The position numbers and the translations under genes were made by a program. The notes under the pieces were generated by a model. It was not told the DNA's origin. It was given only the letters and a program-made list of their open reading frames with translations, and made no database searches. A stretch of DNA of 64,000 nt, from positions 124,001 through 188,000 of the forward strand of contig NZ_LT629802.1 of assembly GCF_900106045.1 (NCBI RefSeq), in the 5' to 3' direction. Numbering within the stretch: position 1 is the first letter of the stretch; each line of letters starts with the position of its first letter. Source of the stretch: Pseudomonas mucidolens (lineage in GTDB: Bacteria > Pseudomonadota > Gammaproteobacteria > Pseudomonadales > Pseudomonadaceae). Positions 10,717 through 20,999 of the stretch are shown here, piece after piece.

Positions 10717-11565
10717 ATGACCTTTGCAGTTATTCAGATGGTCAGCCAGAGCGATGTGCCGGCCAACCTGGCTCAGGCCCGGCGGCTGCTGGAACACGCG
10801 GCAGCGGGTGGGGCGCGACTGGCGGTGTTGCCGGAGAACTTTGCCGCGATGGGCCGTCGCGATGTGGCCGATATCGGGCGTGCCGAAGCCTTGGGCGAAG
10901 GCCCTGTCCTGCCGTGGTTGAAACAGACCGCTCGCGACCTCAACTTATGGATAGTGGCCGGCACGTTGCCGCTGCCACCATTGGATCAGCCGCACGCCAA
11001 GCCCAACGCCTGCTCGTTGTTGATCGACGCGCAAGGCCAGACGGTCGCCCGTTATGACAAACTGCACTTGTTCGATGTCGACGTGGCGGATGCGCGAGGT
11101 CGTTACCGTGAATCCGACGACTATGCTTACGGCGCTCGCGTGGTGGTGGCGGACACGCCGGTAGGGCGGCTGGGCCTGACGGTCTGCTACGACCTGCGCT
11201 TCCCGGAGCTGTACGGCGAATTGCGTGCCGCGGGTGCTGAATTGATTAGCGCGCCGTCGGCGTTTACCGCGGTAACGGGAGCGGCGCATTGGGATGTGCT
11301 GATTCGGGCCCGCGCCATCGAGACTCAGTGTTACGTGCTGGCGGCCGCTCAAGGTGGTGTCCACCCAGGGCCACGGGAAACCTACGGACATGGCGCGATC
11401 ATCGACCCTTGGGGACGCGTGCTGTCGCAACAGGATCAGGGCGAAGCGGTGTTGTTGGCCGAACGCGATAGCAATGAACAGGCGTCGATACGGGCGCGCA
11501 TGCCGGTGGCAGACCACCGGCGCTTTTTCTCGCAGGGCGCACAGCGGCCTGCTTCAGAACGATGA
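10717..11565 (+). CDS. Carbon-nitrogen hydrolase, nitrilase superfamily (Nit1 / deaminated glutathione amidase-like)
   Basis: A 282-residue amidase-fold protein. The Glu-Lys-Cys catalytic triad is visible: Glu in LPENFAAMG, Lys in YDKLHLFDV and Cys in [11 protein letters not shown]. The [10 protein letters not shown] and [10 protein letters not shown] signatures are those of the Nit1 group, whose members hydrolyse deaminated glutathione, a side product of transaminases. The exact substrate here is inferred from those motifs only. It sits 48 bases after yhdP and 16 bases before tldD, and Pseudomonas genomes conserve this yhdP-nit-tldD order. Start chosen at ATG 10717, which begins directly with the first beta strand [10 protein letters not shown]. 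Confidence 0.88.
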   Translation: MTFAVIQMVSQSDVPANLAQARRLLEHAAAGGARLAVLPENFAAMGRRDVADIGRAEALGEGPVLPWLKQTARDLNLWIVAGTLPLPPLDQPHAKPNACSLLIDAQGQTVARYDKLHLFDVDVADARGRYRESDDYAYGARVVVADTPVGRLGLTVCYDLRFPELYGELRAAGAELISAPSAFTAVTGAAHWDVLIRARAIETQCYVLAAAQGGVHPGPRETYGHGAIIDPWGRVLSQQDQGEAVLLAERDSNEQASIRARMPVADHRRFFSQGAQRPASER

Positions 11566-11581
11566 ATTTAAGGCCAAACCT

Positions 11582-13024
11582 ATGAGCGAGTTGTTGTCCT
11601 CAGTCAGTGAACACCTCCTGGCGCCCGGTGGCGTGACCATCGAAAACCTGCAAACCGTGCTGGGTGACCTGGCTGGCCCCGGTATCGATGCGGCAGACCT
11701 GTATTTCCAGGGGCAGATTTCCGAGTCCTGGTCCCTGGAAGACGGGATCGTCAAGGAAGGCAGCTTCAACCTCGACCAAGGGGTGGGCGTGCGTGCGCAA
11801 TCGGGCGAGAAGACCGGATTTGCCTACAGCAACGCTATTACCCTTGAAGCCCTGGGGCTGGCTGCTCGCGCTGCGCGGTCGATCTCCCGCGCCGGGCAGA
11901 ACGGTACCGTGCAGGCATTCAGTACCCAGGATGTGACGCAGTTGTACGGCGCCGACAACCCGCTGGAGGTGATCAGCCGTGCGGAAAAGGTCGAGTTGCT
12001 CAAACGTGTGGATGCCGCGACCCGCGCCCTGGACCCGCGTATTCAGCAAGTGAGCGTGAGCATGGCTGGCGTCTGGGAGCGCATCCTGGTGGCGTCGACC
12101 GATGGTGGCCTGGCGGCGGATGTGCGGCCGCTGGTGCGCTTCAACGTCAGCGTGATCGTCGAGCAGAACGGACGACGCGAGCGTGGCGGGCATGGCGGCG
12201 GCGGGCGCACGGATTATCGTTATTTCCTCACCGACGACCGCGCCATGGGTTATGCCCGTGAAGCGCTGCGTCAGGCGTTGGTCAACTTGGAAGCGATTCC
12301 CGCGCCGGCGGGGACGTTGCCGGTGGTGTTGGGGTCCGGCTGGTCCGGCGTCCTGCTCCACGAAGCGGTGGGTCATGGCCTGGAAGGTGACTTCAACCGC
12401 AAAGGCAGTTCGGCCTACAGCGGTCGCATGGGTGAAAGCGTTGCGTCCAAGCTCTGCACCATCGTCGATGACGGCACCCTGGCCGGTCGTCGAGGCTCCT
12501 TGAGTGTGGACGATGAAGGCACGCCGACCGAATGCACCACCTTGATTGAAAACGGTGTACTCAAGGGTTACATGCAAGACAAACTCAACGCCCGCCTGAT
12601 GGGCGTGGCGCGCACCGGCAATGGCCGTCGTGAGTCCTACGCGCATCTGCCGATGCCGCGCATGACCAACACCTACATGCTCGGTGGTGAAAGCGATCCG
12701 GCGGAAATCATCGCCTCGGTGAAGCGTGGCATCTACTGCGCCAACCTCGGCGGCGGCCAGGTGGACATCACCAGCGGCAAGTTCGTGTTCTCCACCAGCG
12801 AGGCGTATTTGATCGAGGACGGCAAGATCACGGCGCCGGTCAAGGGGGCAACGCTGATTGGCAATGGTCCGGAAGCCATGAGCAAGGTGTCGATGGTCGG
12901 TAACGACCTGTCGTTGGACAGTGGCGTGGGCACGTGCGGCAAAGATGGACAGTCGGTGCCGGTGGGTGTCGGCCAGCCAACGCTGAAGATTGATGCGATC
13001 ACCGTGGGTGGCACGGGGTCGTAG
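11582..13024 (+). CDS. tldD: Metalloprotease TldD
   Basis: Catalytic subunit of the TldD/TldE(PmbA) zinc protease, which in enterics processes microcin B17 precursor and CcdA and which digests unfolded peptides. It has 480 residues from the ATG at 11582 ([13 protein letters not shown]). The zinc-binding HEXXXH motif is present as HEAVGH at residues 260-265. The C-terminal half carries the usual glycine-rich stretches. The partner pmbA lies 676 bases downstream on the same strand, separated by the reverse-oriented yjgA. Confidence 0.97.
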   Translation: MSELLSSVSEHLLAPGGVTIENLQTVLGDLAGPGIDAADLYFQGQISESWSLEDGIVKEGSFNLDQGVGVRAQSGEKTGFAYSNAITLEALGLAARAARSISRAGQNGTVQAFSTQDVTQLYGADNPLEVISRAEKVELLKRVDAATRALDPRIQQVSVSMAGVWERILVASTDGGLAADVRPLVRFNVSVIVEQNGRRERGGHGGGGRTDYRYFLTDDRAMGYAREALRQALVNLEAIPAPAGTLPVVLGSGWSGVLLHEAVGHGLEGDFNRKGSSAYSGRMGESVASKLCTIVDDGTLAGRRGSLSVDDEGTPTECTTLIENGVLKGYMQDKLNARLMGVARTGNGRRESYAHLPMPRMTNTYMLGGESDPAEIIASVKRGIYCANLGGGQVDITSGKFVFSTSEAYLIEDGKITAPVKGATLIGNGPEAMSKVSMVGNDLSLDSGVGTCGKDGQSVPVGVGQPTLKIDAITVGGTGS

Positions 13025-13036
13025 GGCAGGGAGCTT

Positions 13037-13059
13037 CGGGTGGCGAAGATCGCCACCCG
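13037..13059. terminator. Hairpin between convergent tldD and yjgA
   Basis: A perfect 10-bp stem (CGGGTGGCGA / TCGCCACCCG) with a 3-base loop, 13 bases after the tldD stop and 11 bases beyond the yjgA stop. There is no T-run on either side, so it is a structural candidate for a bidirectional transcript end, not a textbook intrinsic terminator. Confidence 0.5.
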
Positions 13060-13069
13060 GGGAAGAGCA

Positions 13070-13592
13070 TCAGCGCAGGCCGCGTTGAGTCTCGTCCAGC
13101 TCACGGATGTACTTGAATATTTTACGGCTGGAGGCCGGCGCCTTGTTTTGCGCCAGTTCGTGCTGGGCCTGACGGATCATCGAGCGCAGTTGCTGGCGAT
13201 CGGTATCCGGGTAGTCCACGACGAATTTCTCCAGTACCGCGTCATCACCCGAGATCAGGCGGTCACGCCAACGCTCCAGGTTGTGGAAGCGTTCGTTGTA
13301 CTGGCGAGTGGAGGCATCCAGTTGGTCGAGCAAGGTCAAAATGGCGTCAGTGTCCTGGTCGCGCATCAGCTTGCCGATAAATTGCAGGTGCCGTTTACGC
13401 GCGATATTCGCGGTGTGCTTGGGGGGCATCGTCCAGAGCCCGGCGCAAGGCGTCGGTCAATGGCAGTTTTGCACACAAGTCAGGCTTGAGTGTTGTAAGG
13501 CGCTCGCCGAGGTCAGCCAGAGCATGCAGCTCTCGTTTGACCTGGGATTTGCTTTTCTCCCCATCGAGGGAGTCGTCGTAAGAATCAACCAT
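13070..13592 (-). pseudogene. yjgA: yjgA/darP family ribosome-associated protein, apparent frameshift
   Basis: YjgA (DarP) binds late-stage 50S ribosomal particles. The reverse strand encodes a normal YjgA N-terminus from ATG 13592 ([21 protein letters not shown]) up to [10 protein letters not shown], then the frame changes. The remaining protein, [19 protein letters not shown] through [15 protein letters not shown], continues in another frame to 13070. The break falls in a run of six G on the + strand (13421-13426). With five G the two halves join as [15 protein letters not shown], giving a full-length protein of about 173 residues. Both halves are otherwise well preserved, so this is either a very recent mutation, a slippery tract or a sequencing error. 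Confidence 0.85.
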
Positions 13593-13700
13593 GGTGGCAG
13601 TCCGCAAAGAAACGCCGCCATGATAACCAGTCGGGGGCCGCTTGTCCGGCCCGGTCGCTCGAAGGCCTTAACCGAAAGCAGAATTTGAGTGGAGAAAACC

Positions 13701-15047
13701 ATGAGTGCAACCCAAAGCGTCGGTCCGCAAGCATTACCGGCACTGCAGGAACAAGTCGAGCAGATCCTGGCCGAGGCCAAGCGCCAGGGCGCCAGTGCCT
13801 GTGAAGTGGCGGTGTCCCTTGAGCAAGGGTTGTCGACGTCGGTCCGCCAGCGGGAAGTGGAAACCGTTGAGTTCAATCGTGACCAGGGGTTCGGTATCAC
13901 CCTGTATGCGGGGCAGCGCAAGGGTTCTGCCAGCACGTCGGCCAGCGGTCCGGAAGCGATTCGCGAAACCGTCGCGGCGGCCTTGGCGATTGCCAAGCAC
14001 ACCTCTGAAGACGCTGCATCAGGCTTGGCGGACGCTGCCTTGATGGCGCGCGATTTGAAAGACTTCGATCTGTTTCACGCTTGGGACATCACTCCGGAGC
14101 AGGCGATTGAGCAGGCGCTGACCTGTGAAGCGGCTGCGTTCGATACCGATAGCCGGATCAAGAATGCCGACGGCACGACACTGAGCACCCATCAAGGCTG
14201 CCGGGTGTATGGCAACAGTCATGGGTTTATCGGCGGCTACGCGTCGACGCGCCATAGCTTGAGCTGCGTAATGATTGCCGAAGCCGATGGCCAGATGCAG
14301 CGTGATTACTGGTATGACGTCAGCCGCCAGGGTGAATTGCTGGCTGATCCTGTGAGCATTGGCCAGCGTGCGGCACAACGTACAGCCAGTCGCCTGGGCG
14401 CGCGTCCGGTGCCGACGTGTGAGGTACCGGTGCTATTTTCGGCTGAATTGGCCGGCGGCTTGTTCGGCAGTTTTCTGGGAGCGATCTCCGGGGGCAATCT
14501 TTATCGCAAGTCGTCTTTCCTTGAAGGCGCGCTGGGTGAAAGGCTGTTTCCCGAGTGGCTGACCATTGATGAGCGTCCGCACTTGATGCGTGCCATGGGC
14601 AGCTCGGCATTTGACGGTGATGGCCTGGCGACCTACGCCAAGCCGTTCGTCGAGAACGGTGAGTTGGTGTCCTACGTGCTGGGCACCTACGCCGGACGCA
14701 AGCTTGGTTTACCGAGCACCGCCAACGCGGGTGGCGTGCACAACCTGTTCGTGACCCATGGTGAGGAAGATCAGGCAGCGCTGCTGCGACGCATGGGGCG
14801 CGGCTTGTTGGTGACCGAATTGATGGGACACGGCCTGAATATGGTGACGGGCGATTATTCCCGTGGCGCGGCCGGTTTCTGGGTTGAAAATGGCGAAATC
14901 CAGTTCGCTGTCCAGGAAGTGACCATCGCCGGGAATATGCGCGACATGTTCAAGCAGATCATTGCGGTCGGCAACGACCTCGAGCTGCGCAGCAATATCC
15001 GCACCGGCTCAGTATTGATCGAGCGAATGACCGTCGCCGGCAGCTGA
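13701..15047 (+). CDS. pmbA: Metalloprotease PmbA/TldE
   Basis: Partner subunit of TldD, without its own HEXXXH motif, as expected. It has 448 residues from ATG 13701 (MSATQSVGPQALP), preceded by GGAG at 13691-13694; an in-frame GTG at 13689 overlaps that ribosome-binding site and is unlikely. The C-terminal region shows the family pattern TELMGHGLNMVTGDYSRGAAGFWVENG-like spacing (read at about 14818-14890). It is followed by a strong intrinsic terminator. Confidence 0.96.
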   Translation: MSATQSVGPQALPALQEQVEQILAEAKRQGASACEVAVSLEQGLSTSVRQREVETVEFNRDQGFGITLYAGQRKGSASTSASGPEAIRETVAAALAIAKHTSEDAASGLADAALMARDLKDFDLFHAWDITPEQAIEQALTCEAAAFDTDSRIKNADGTTLSTHQGCRVYGNSHGFIGGYASTRHSLSCVMIAEADGQMQRDYWYDVSRQGELLADPVSIGQRAAQRTASRLGARPVPTCEVPVLFSAELAGGLFGSFLGAISGGNLYRKSSFLEGALGERLFPEWLTIDERPHLMRAMGSSAFDGDGLATYAKPFVENGELVSYVLGTYAGRKLGLPSTANAGGVHNLFVTHGEEDQAALLRRMGRGLLVTELMGHGLNMVTGDYSRGAAGFWVENGEIQFAVQEVTIAGNMRDMFKQIIAVGNDLELRSNIRTGSVLIERMTVAGS

Positions 15048-15067
15048 ACCTCGATGCGATAGATACA

Positions 15068-15102
15068 AGCGCGCCACCCAGTTGGGTGGCGCGCTTTTTT
15101 TT
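15068..15102 (+). terminator. Intrinsic terminator after pmbA
   Basis: A GC-rich perfect stem (AGCGCGCCACCCA / TGGGTGGCGCGCT) with a 2-base apparent loop followed by eight T. It closes the tldD-pmbA unit and isolates the Fur-controlled operon downstream. Confidence 0.92.
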
Positions 15103-15144
15103 GCTGGAAATTCCGTAGGACAGACAAGCGCGCAGACGCTAAGC

Positions 15145-15187
15145 TTGTTTTGATTCTCAATATCATTTAATAATGAATATCATTATT
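15145..15187 (+). promoter_or_regulatory. Promoter with overlapping Fur box before fagA-fumC-sodA
   Basis: Positions 15169-15187 read AATAATGAATATCATTATT, matching 15 of 19 bases of the classical Fur box GATAATGATAATCATTATC and preserving its palindrome. A possible promoter, TTGTTT (15145-15150), 17 bases, TAATAA (15168-15173), is covered by the box, so bound Fur-Fe would block RNA polymerase. A second, weaker AT-rich half-site array (TCTCAATATCATTT) lies immediately upstream. The position fits the known iron-repressed fagA-fumC-orfX-sodA operon of P. aeruginosa. Confidence 0.88.
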
Positions 15188-15202
15188 GAATGAGCGCGGA
15201 TC

Positions 15203-15590
15203 ATGAGTTCTGTCCTGCACGAGGATCCCTACCTGGAAAGCTGGCGCTGGATGAGTCGCCAGATTCGCTGTGGACTCGATCCTGACGAACCGCGCCTGAT
15301 CGAACACTATTTGAGCGAAGGTCGTTATTTGGCCTGCTGCACGGCGACCCATCCCTGGACCATCGCCGAGACTTCGTTTCGTTTGCTGCTCGACACCGCG
15401 ACGGATGTGGCGTTGCCCTGGCACTGGCGCTCCCTGTGCCTGGATCAGGCCTGGCGCCCGCTGCGCGACCTGGAAGCGCTCTCTCGCTGTGCCTGCCGCC
15501 TCAAGCGCTGGCAGACCTTTGCCTGGCAGCTTGCGAGGTGTGAGTTGCTGCCCACGATTTCCCACTCTGACCTGGTGCAAGGATCTTCTG

Positions 15591-15598
<8 letters not shown>
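15203..15598 (+). CDS. fagA: FagA-like protein, first gene of Fur-regulated operon, function unknown
   Basis: A 131-residue soluble protein with no signal peptide or membrane segment that I can see. It is rich in Trp, Arg, Cys and His (several Cys: YLACCTATH, RCACRLKRW, ARCELL), which could suit metal or cofactor binding, but no recognised motif is present. By position it corresponds to the Fur-associated gene A at the head of the P. aeruginosa fumC-sodA operon. Its start lies 16 bases after the Fur box, and its last 8 bases overlap fumC, implying translational coupling. Function is not known to me. Confidence 0.85.
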
Positions 15599-16964
<1,366 letters not shown>

Positions 16965-16991
16965 TCACCGACCCTGCTTTGGAGGCTCACC

Positions 16992-17435
16992 ATGGAGCAC
17001 TGGAAACGCACGATCGAAAGGGCCAATCACTGCTTTATACGAGGCGAACTGGTGGATGCCCGCGAGCATTACTTGCAAGCGTTGGCCTTGGCCCAAGTGT
17101 TATTCGAGCGTTGGGGTGATGCCGACGAAGCAGTCGCGGCTTGCGTCATTTCCCACCATAACCTGGCGGATCTGCACCTGCGGCTGAATCAGCCGGAAGA
17201 AAGTGCGGAATACCTCTGTGCCATTCATCAGCATTTGCTGCAGACCATGCAGGACGCCCGATTGAAGCCGGCATTGCGCGAGGCGGCGCTGCGTCAGAGC
17301 AGCAAGACCTACGTCGAACTGTTGAACTTCATCAGTGATCACGGCGAATACCCGCGCACCTATCGCTTGCTGGGCAATCACGCGGCGCAGAGGAATGCGC
17401 CGACCCGCAGCAGCCCTACCTATGGAGCACATTGA
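16992..17435 (+). CDS. Hypothetical helical protein between fumC and sodA (orfX)
   Basis: A 147-residue protein corresponding by position to orfX of the P. aeruginosa fagA-fumC-orfX-sodA operon. The sequence looks all-helical and TPR-like ([21 protein letters not shown], then [20 protein letters not shown]), suggesting a protein-binding repeat fold. It has a good ribosome-binding site (TTTGGAGG) and ends two bases before the sodA start. No signal peptide is seen. Its role is unknown; a chaperone or adaptor for a product of the operon is only a guess. Confidence 0.85.
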   Translation: MEHWKRTIERANHCFIRGELVDAREHYLQALALAQVLFERWGDADEAVAACVISHHNLADLHLRLNQPEESAEYLCAIHQHLLQTMQDARLKPALREAALRQSSKTYVELLNFISDHGEYPRTYRLLGNHAAQRNAPTRSSPTYGAH

Positions 17436-17436
17436 G

Positions 17437-18048
17437 ATGACTTACACCTTGCCCGCCTTGCCCTATGCCTACGATGCGCTGGAACCGCATATCGACGCGC
17501 AAACCATGGAGATTCACTACACTAAACACCACCAGACCTATATCAATAACCTCAACGCCGCCGTCGAAGGCACCGAGTTTGCCAGCTGGCCGGTGGAAAA
17601 ACTGGTCTCCAGCGTTCAGCATTTGCCGGAACGATTGCGGGCGGCGGTGATCAATCAAGGTGGTGGCCATGCCAATCACTCGCTGTTCTGGTCAGTGATG
17701 TCGCCCACCGGCGGCGGCAAGCCAGACGGCGCGCTGGGTAAGGCCATCGATGAACAGTTGGCGGGCTATGAGGCGTTCAAGGAGGCCTTCACCAAGGCCG
17801 CGCTGACCCGTTTCGGCAGTGGCTGGGCCTGGTTGAGCGTCACCCCGCAAAAGACCTTGGTCGTTGAAAGCAGCGGCAACCAGGACAGCCCATTGATGAA
17901 CGGGAATACACCGATCCTCGGTCTGGACGTCTGGGAGCATGCTTACTACCTGCGTTATCAAAACCGTCGCCCCGAGTACATCAACGCGTTCTATAGCGTC
18001 ATCAACTGGCCGGAAGTCGCCGAACGCTATCAGGCGGCCCTCGCTTAA
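17437..18048 (+). CDS. sodA: Superoxide dismutase, Mn type
   Basis: Dismutates superoxide in the cytoplasm. It has 203 residues from ATG 17437 ([20 protein letters not shown]), one base after the preceding stop. The metal ligands are recognisable: His27, His80 in [10 protein letters not shown], and Asp164 and His168 in DVWEHAYY. The glutamine in [10 protein letters not shown] and the GGHANHS context are those of the manganese rather than the iron subtype. Iron-repressed expression with a ZIP transporter gene just downstream fits a switch from Fe-SOD to Mn-SOD during iron starvation. Confidence 0.96.
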   Translation: MTYTLPALPYAYDALEPHIDAQTMEIHYTKHHQTYINNLNAAVEGTEFASWPVEKLVSSVQHLPERLRAAVINQGGGHANHSLFWSVMSPTGGGKPDGALGKAIDEQLAGYEAFKEAFTKAALTRFGSGWAWLSVTPQKTLVVESSGNQDSPLMNGNTPILGLDVWEHAYYLRYQNRRPEYINAFYSVINWPEVAERYQAALA

Positions 18049-18079
18049 AGCTCTCTTGGAACCAGACCTAAGGTCGACT

Positions 18080-18973
18080 ATGGGCACTGAAATACTGGCC
18101 GACGGCCGCGTGCGAATGTTTCGGAATACGCTTGGCACGCTGCTGCTATTGGCAGGCACCGCATTGCTGGTGGCTCAAGGGCTGGCCTGGTTGGATCTGG
18201 AGCCGCGCATGCTGCGTGCCCTGCAGGGCGGCGCCCTGTGTGCCTTGGGCACCGCGCTCGGCGCGGTGCCCGTATTGGTGATCCGCCGAATGCCGTTGGC
18301 GGTGAGTGATACGTTGCTTGGCTTCGGTGCTGGCGTGATGCTGGCGGCAACCGCGTTTTCACTGATCGTGCCAGGGATTGCCGCCGCCGAAAAACTGGGG
18401 CTGACGCCCTGGGCCTCCAGTGGTCTGATCAGCTTCGGCATCATGCTGGGAGCGTTCGGGTTGTTTTTGGTGGATCGCAAGGTGTCTGGTGCCAGTCCGG
18501 ATACGCTGGTGGGCACCCCCGAAAACCCGGTGGTTCCACCGCGCATTTGGTTGTTTGTGTTTGCGATCATCGCGCATAACATTCCTGAAGGCATGGCTGT
18601 GGGCGTGTCGGCAGGCGGCGGTATGCCCGATGCGGACAGTCTGGCCATGGGGATTGCGTTGCAGGACGTGCCGGAAGGCTTGGTGATCGCACTGGTGCTG
18701 GCAGGGGCGGGGATGTCGCGGTTCAAGGCGTTTCTGATCGGTGCGGCATCCGGGTTGGTGGAGCCGGTCTTTGCCATCCTCTGTGCCTGGCTGGTGAGCC
18801 TTGCGCAAATGTTATTGCCGCTGGGCCTCGCGCTGGCGGCCGGGGCGATGCTCTTGGTGGTCACGCATGAAGTCATCCCCGAATCACGGCGCAATGGCCA
18901 TGACAAGCTTGCGAGCCTGGGGTTGTGTATCGGGTTCTGTCTGATGATGACAATGGATACCGCGTTGGGGTGA
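18080..18973 (+). CDS. ZIP family divalent metal transporter
   Basis: A 297-residue inner-membrane protein with about eight transmembrane segments. The metal-binding helices carry the ZIP signature HNIPEGMAVGVSAGGGM and the following QDVPEGLVIALVLAG; another histidine/glutamate pair is in VVTHEVIPESRRNGH. Start chosen at ATG 18080 with AAGG upstream; Met at 18116 is an alternative. It starts 31 bases after sodA and is probably the last gene of the Fur-controlled operon. Substrate (Mn, Zn or Fe) cannot be read from sequence, but Mn import to supply SodA is the natural inference. Confidence 0.9.
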   Translation: MGTEILADGRVRMFRNTLGTLLLLAGTALLVAQGLAWLDLEPRMLRALQGGALCALGTALGAVPVLVIRRMPLAVSDTLLGFGAGVMLAATAFSLIVPGIAAAEKLGLTPWASSGLISFGIMLGAFGLFLVDRKVSGASPDTLVGTPENPVVPPRIWLFVFAIIAHNIPEGMAVGVSAGGGMPDADSLAMGIALQDVPEGLVIALVLAGAGMSRFKAFLIGAASGLVEPVFAILCAWLVSLAQMLLPLGLALAAGAMLLVVTHEVIPESRRNGHDKLASLGLCIGFCLMMTMDTALG

Positions 18974-18994
18974 AACCGCTGCATTGGGGTGGGT

Positions 18995-19267
18995 TTACTC
19001 ACCCTCGCCGAAGTAGCCGTTGATCAAATCCACCAGGGCCGTCATGGCTTCTTCTTCCCGTTCGCCTTCGGTCTTCAGGTGAATTTTGGTGCCCTTGCCC
19101 GCGGCGAGCATCATCATCGCCATGATGCTCTTGCCGTCGACCATGCTTTCCTGGGTTCTTCCCGCACGAATCTGGCAAGGAAACTGACCCGCTACCCCGA
19201 CAAACTTGGCCGACGCACGAGCATGCAAGCCCAGTTTGTTGATGATTTCAATTTCCAGAGCGGGCAT
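18995..19267 (-). CDS. ptsO: Phosphocarrier protein NPr (nitrogen PTS HPr)
   Basis: A 90-residue HPr-like carrier that passes phosphate from EI-Ntr (PtsP) to EIIA-Ntr (PtsN). The phosphorylated histidine is His15 in LGLHARAS. Start taken at ATG 19267 (MPALEIEIINKLGLHAR); an upstream extension has no family support. It is the last gene of the leftward rpoN-hpf-ptsN-rapZ-npr cluster, 16 bases after rapZ, and is convergent with the ZIP gene. Confidence 0.95.
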   Translation of the reverse strand: MPALEIEIINKLGLHARASAKFVGVAGQFPCQIRAGRTQESMVDGKSIMAMMMLAAGKGTKIHLKTEGEREEEAMTALVDLINGYFGEGE

Positions 19268-19283
19268 CGCGGGTGTGTTCCTT

Positions 19284-20141
19284 TCAGCTGAGGTCGCGGT
19301 GGCGGACCTGGACATTCTTGAGGTTTTTTTGCAGGACTTGACCCAGGCGTTCGGTCAGGTAGACGGAGCGGTGGTGCCCACCGGTGCAGCCAATGGCGAT
19401 AGTGACATAGGCCCGATTGCTGGCGGCAAAGCGTGGCAACCATTTAAGCAGGTAACTGGAAATGTCCTGGAACATCTCTTCGACATCCGGTTGTGCGGCC
19501 AGGTACTCGGCCACCGGCTGGTCAAGGCCGGACTGCTCGCGCAGTTCCGGTTTCCAGTAGGGGTTGGGCAAGCAGCGCACGTCGAATACCAGGTCGGCAT
19601 CGACGGGCATGCCTCGCTTGAAGCCAAACGACTCAACCAGAAAGGCGGTGCCCGGTTCCGGCTGGTTCAGCAGGCGCAGTTTGATGGCATCACGCAGCTG
19701 ATAAAGGTTCAGGCTGGTGGTATTGATCTTGAGGTCGGCCAAGTCAATGATTGGCCCCAGCAGGTTGGTTTCGTCTTCGATGGCTTCGGCCAGCGAGCGA
19801 TTTGCACTGCTCAAGGGGTGACGACGACGGGTTTCCGAGAAACGCTTGAGCAGGGTTTCTTCGTCCGCGTCCAGGTACAGCACATCGCAATGAATGTGCT
19901 TGCCGCGTACCTCTTCAAGCAGTTCCGGGAAGCGTGACAAGTGACTCGGCAGGTTGCGGGCGTCGATCGATACGGCGACCAGCGGTTGCGCCAGTTCGGT
20001 GTGGATCAGCGCCCGCTCGGCGAGCTCAGGCAGCAAGCCGGCGGGCAGGTTGTCAATGCAGTAAAAACCGTTGTCCTCAAGGACGTTGAGAGCAGTGCTT
20101 TTACCCGAGCCGGAACGCCCGCTGACGATGATCAAACGCAT
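19284..20141 (-). CDS. rapZ: RapZ family RNA-binding nucleotide-binding protein
   Basis: A 285-residue P-loop protein. In enterics RapZ binds GlmZ/GlmY sRNAs and tunes glucosamine-6-phosphate synthase. The Walker A motif GRSGSGKST is at residues 8-16, and the [12 protein letters not shown] and C-terminal [16 protein letters not shown] stretches are family hallmarks. In Pseudomonas the sRNA targets are less clear. It is packed two bases from ptsN in the nitrogen-PTS cluster. Confidence 0.95.
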   Translation of the reverse strand: MRLIIVSGRSGSGKSTALNVLEDNGFYCIDNLPAGLLPELAERALIHTELAQPLVAVSIDARNLPSHLSRFPELLEEVRGKHIHCDVLYLDADEETLLKRFSETRRRHPLSSANRSLAEAIEDETNLLGPIIDLADLKINTTSLNLYQLRDAIKLRLLNQPEPGTAFLVESFGFKRGMPVDADLVFDVRCLPNPYWKPELREQSGLDQPVAEYLAAQPDVEEMFQDISSYLLKWLPRFAASNRAYVTIAIGCTGGHHRSVYLTERLGQVLQKNLKNVQVRHRDLS

Positions 20142-20143
20142 GA

Positions 20144-20608
20144 TTACTGCCCGTTTTGTTCATCCAGGACAACCTGATACAGCGCCTCATTGGTCTTGGC
20201 ACTGCGCAATTTGTCGCGTACATCCTTGCGGTCGAGCATGCTGGCGATCTGCCGGAGCAGTTCCAGGTGCGCATCGGTGGCCGCTTCCGGGACCAGCAAC
20301 ACGAACAGCAGGTCTACCGGGGCGCCATCAATGGCGTCGAAGTCGATTGGAGCGTCCAGGTGCAGCAGGGCGCTGACTGGCAGCTCGCAGCTTTTCAGTC
20401 GGCAGTGAGGGATGGCGATGCCGTTGCCAAAACCGGTGGAACCAAGTTTTTCACGGGCGATCAGGGCCTCGAAAACATCTTGCATCTCCAGTTCAGGCAC
20501 TTCGCGGCTGATCAGGTTGGCAATTTGTTCGAGGGCTTTCTTTTTACTGCCACCCGACACGTTCACGAGGGAACGGCCGGGGGTCAGGATGGTTTCAAGT
20601 CGGATCAT
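20144..20608 (-). CDS. ptsN: Nitrogen regulatory PTS protein EIIA-Ntr
   Basis: A 154-residue EIIA domain of the mannitol/fructose class, phosphorylated by NPr on a histidine, here His68 in [11 protein letters not shown]. It regulates potassium and nitrogen metabolism by protein contact and does not transport sugar. It begins [14 protein letters not shown]. It lies 12 bases after hpf, in the conserved sigma-54 cluster. Confidence 0.96.
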   Translation of the reverse strand: MIRLETILTPGRSLVNVSGGSKKKALEQIANLISREVPELEMQDVFEALIAREKLGSTGFGNGIAIPHCRLKSCELPVSALLHLDAPIDFDAIDGAPVDLLFVLLVPEAATDAHLELLRQIASMLDRKDVRDKLRSAKTNEALYQVVLDEQNGQ

Positions 20609-20620
20609 TAGGGGGGAGTG

Positions 20621-20926
20621 TTAGCGGCCAGAACCTTGAAGGAGGCTCTGCTGCTTTTCCTTATGCTTTTTAAGTTGGCGGTCAAGCTTGTCAGTCAAGG
20701 CATCGATTGATGCATACATGTCTTCATGCTCGGCATTGGCGACTACTTCGCCACCGGGAATCTGGAGGGTCGCCTCGATTTTCTGTTGGAGTTTATCGAC
20801 CTTCATGATGACTTGCACATTGGTAATCTTGTCGAAATGACCCTCAAGCCGCTTCAGCTTCTGCTCGACGTAATCGCGCAATGGAGGGGTGACTTCTACA
20901 TGGTGTCCACTGATGTTGACTTGCAT
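20621..20926 (-). CDS. hpf: Ribosome hibernation promoting factor (short form)
   Basis: A 101-residue HPF/RaiA-family protein, binding the 30S subunit and inhibiting translation in stationary phase. Start is ATG 20926, giving MQVNISGHHVEVTPPLRDYV; the upstream GTG reading adds unrelated residues. The absence of the C-terminal extension of the long form, and its place right after rpoN, match short HPF of Pseudomonas. Confidence 0.96.
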   Translation of the reverse strand: MQVNISGHHVEVTPPLRDYVEQKLKRLEGHFDKITNVQVIMKVDKLQQKIEATLQIPGGEVVANAEHEDMYASIDALTDKLDRQLKKHKEKQQSLLQGSGR

Positions 20927-20999
20927 ACAGCTTCTCCTTCGTTGCCAGTGCATAAAGCGGCAGGCAAATGCCTGCCACTGGAACGCTGTGCCCCGCCCG

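Noticed and set aside
11354..11581. N-terminal extension of TldD into the nitrilase gene
   Set aside because: The in-frame upstream reading overlaps the amidase gene in another frame; the TldD family start matches ATG 11582.
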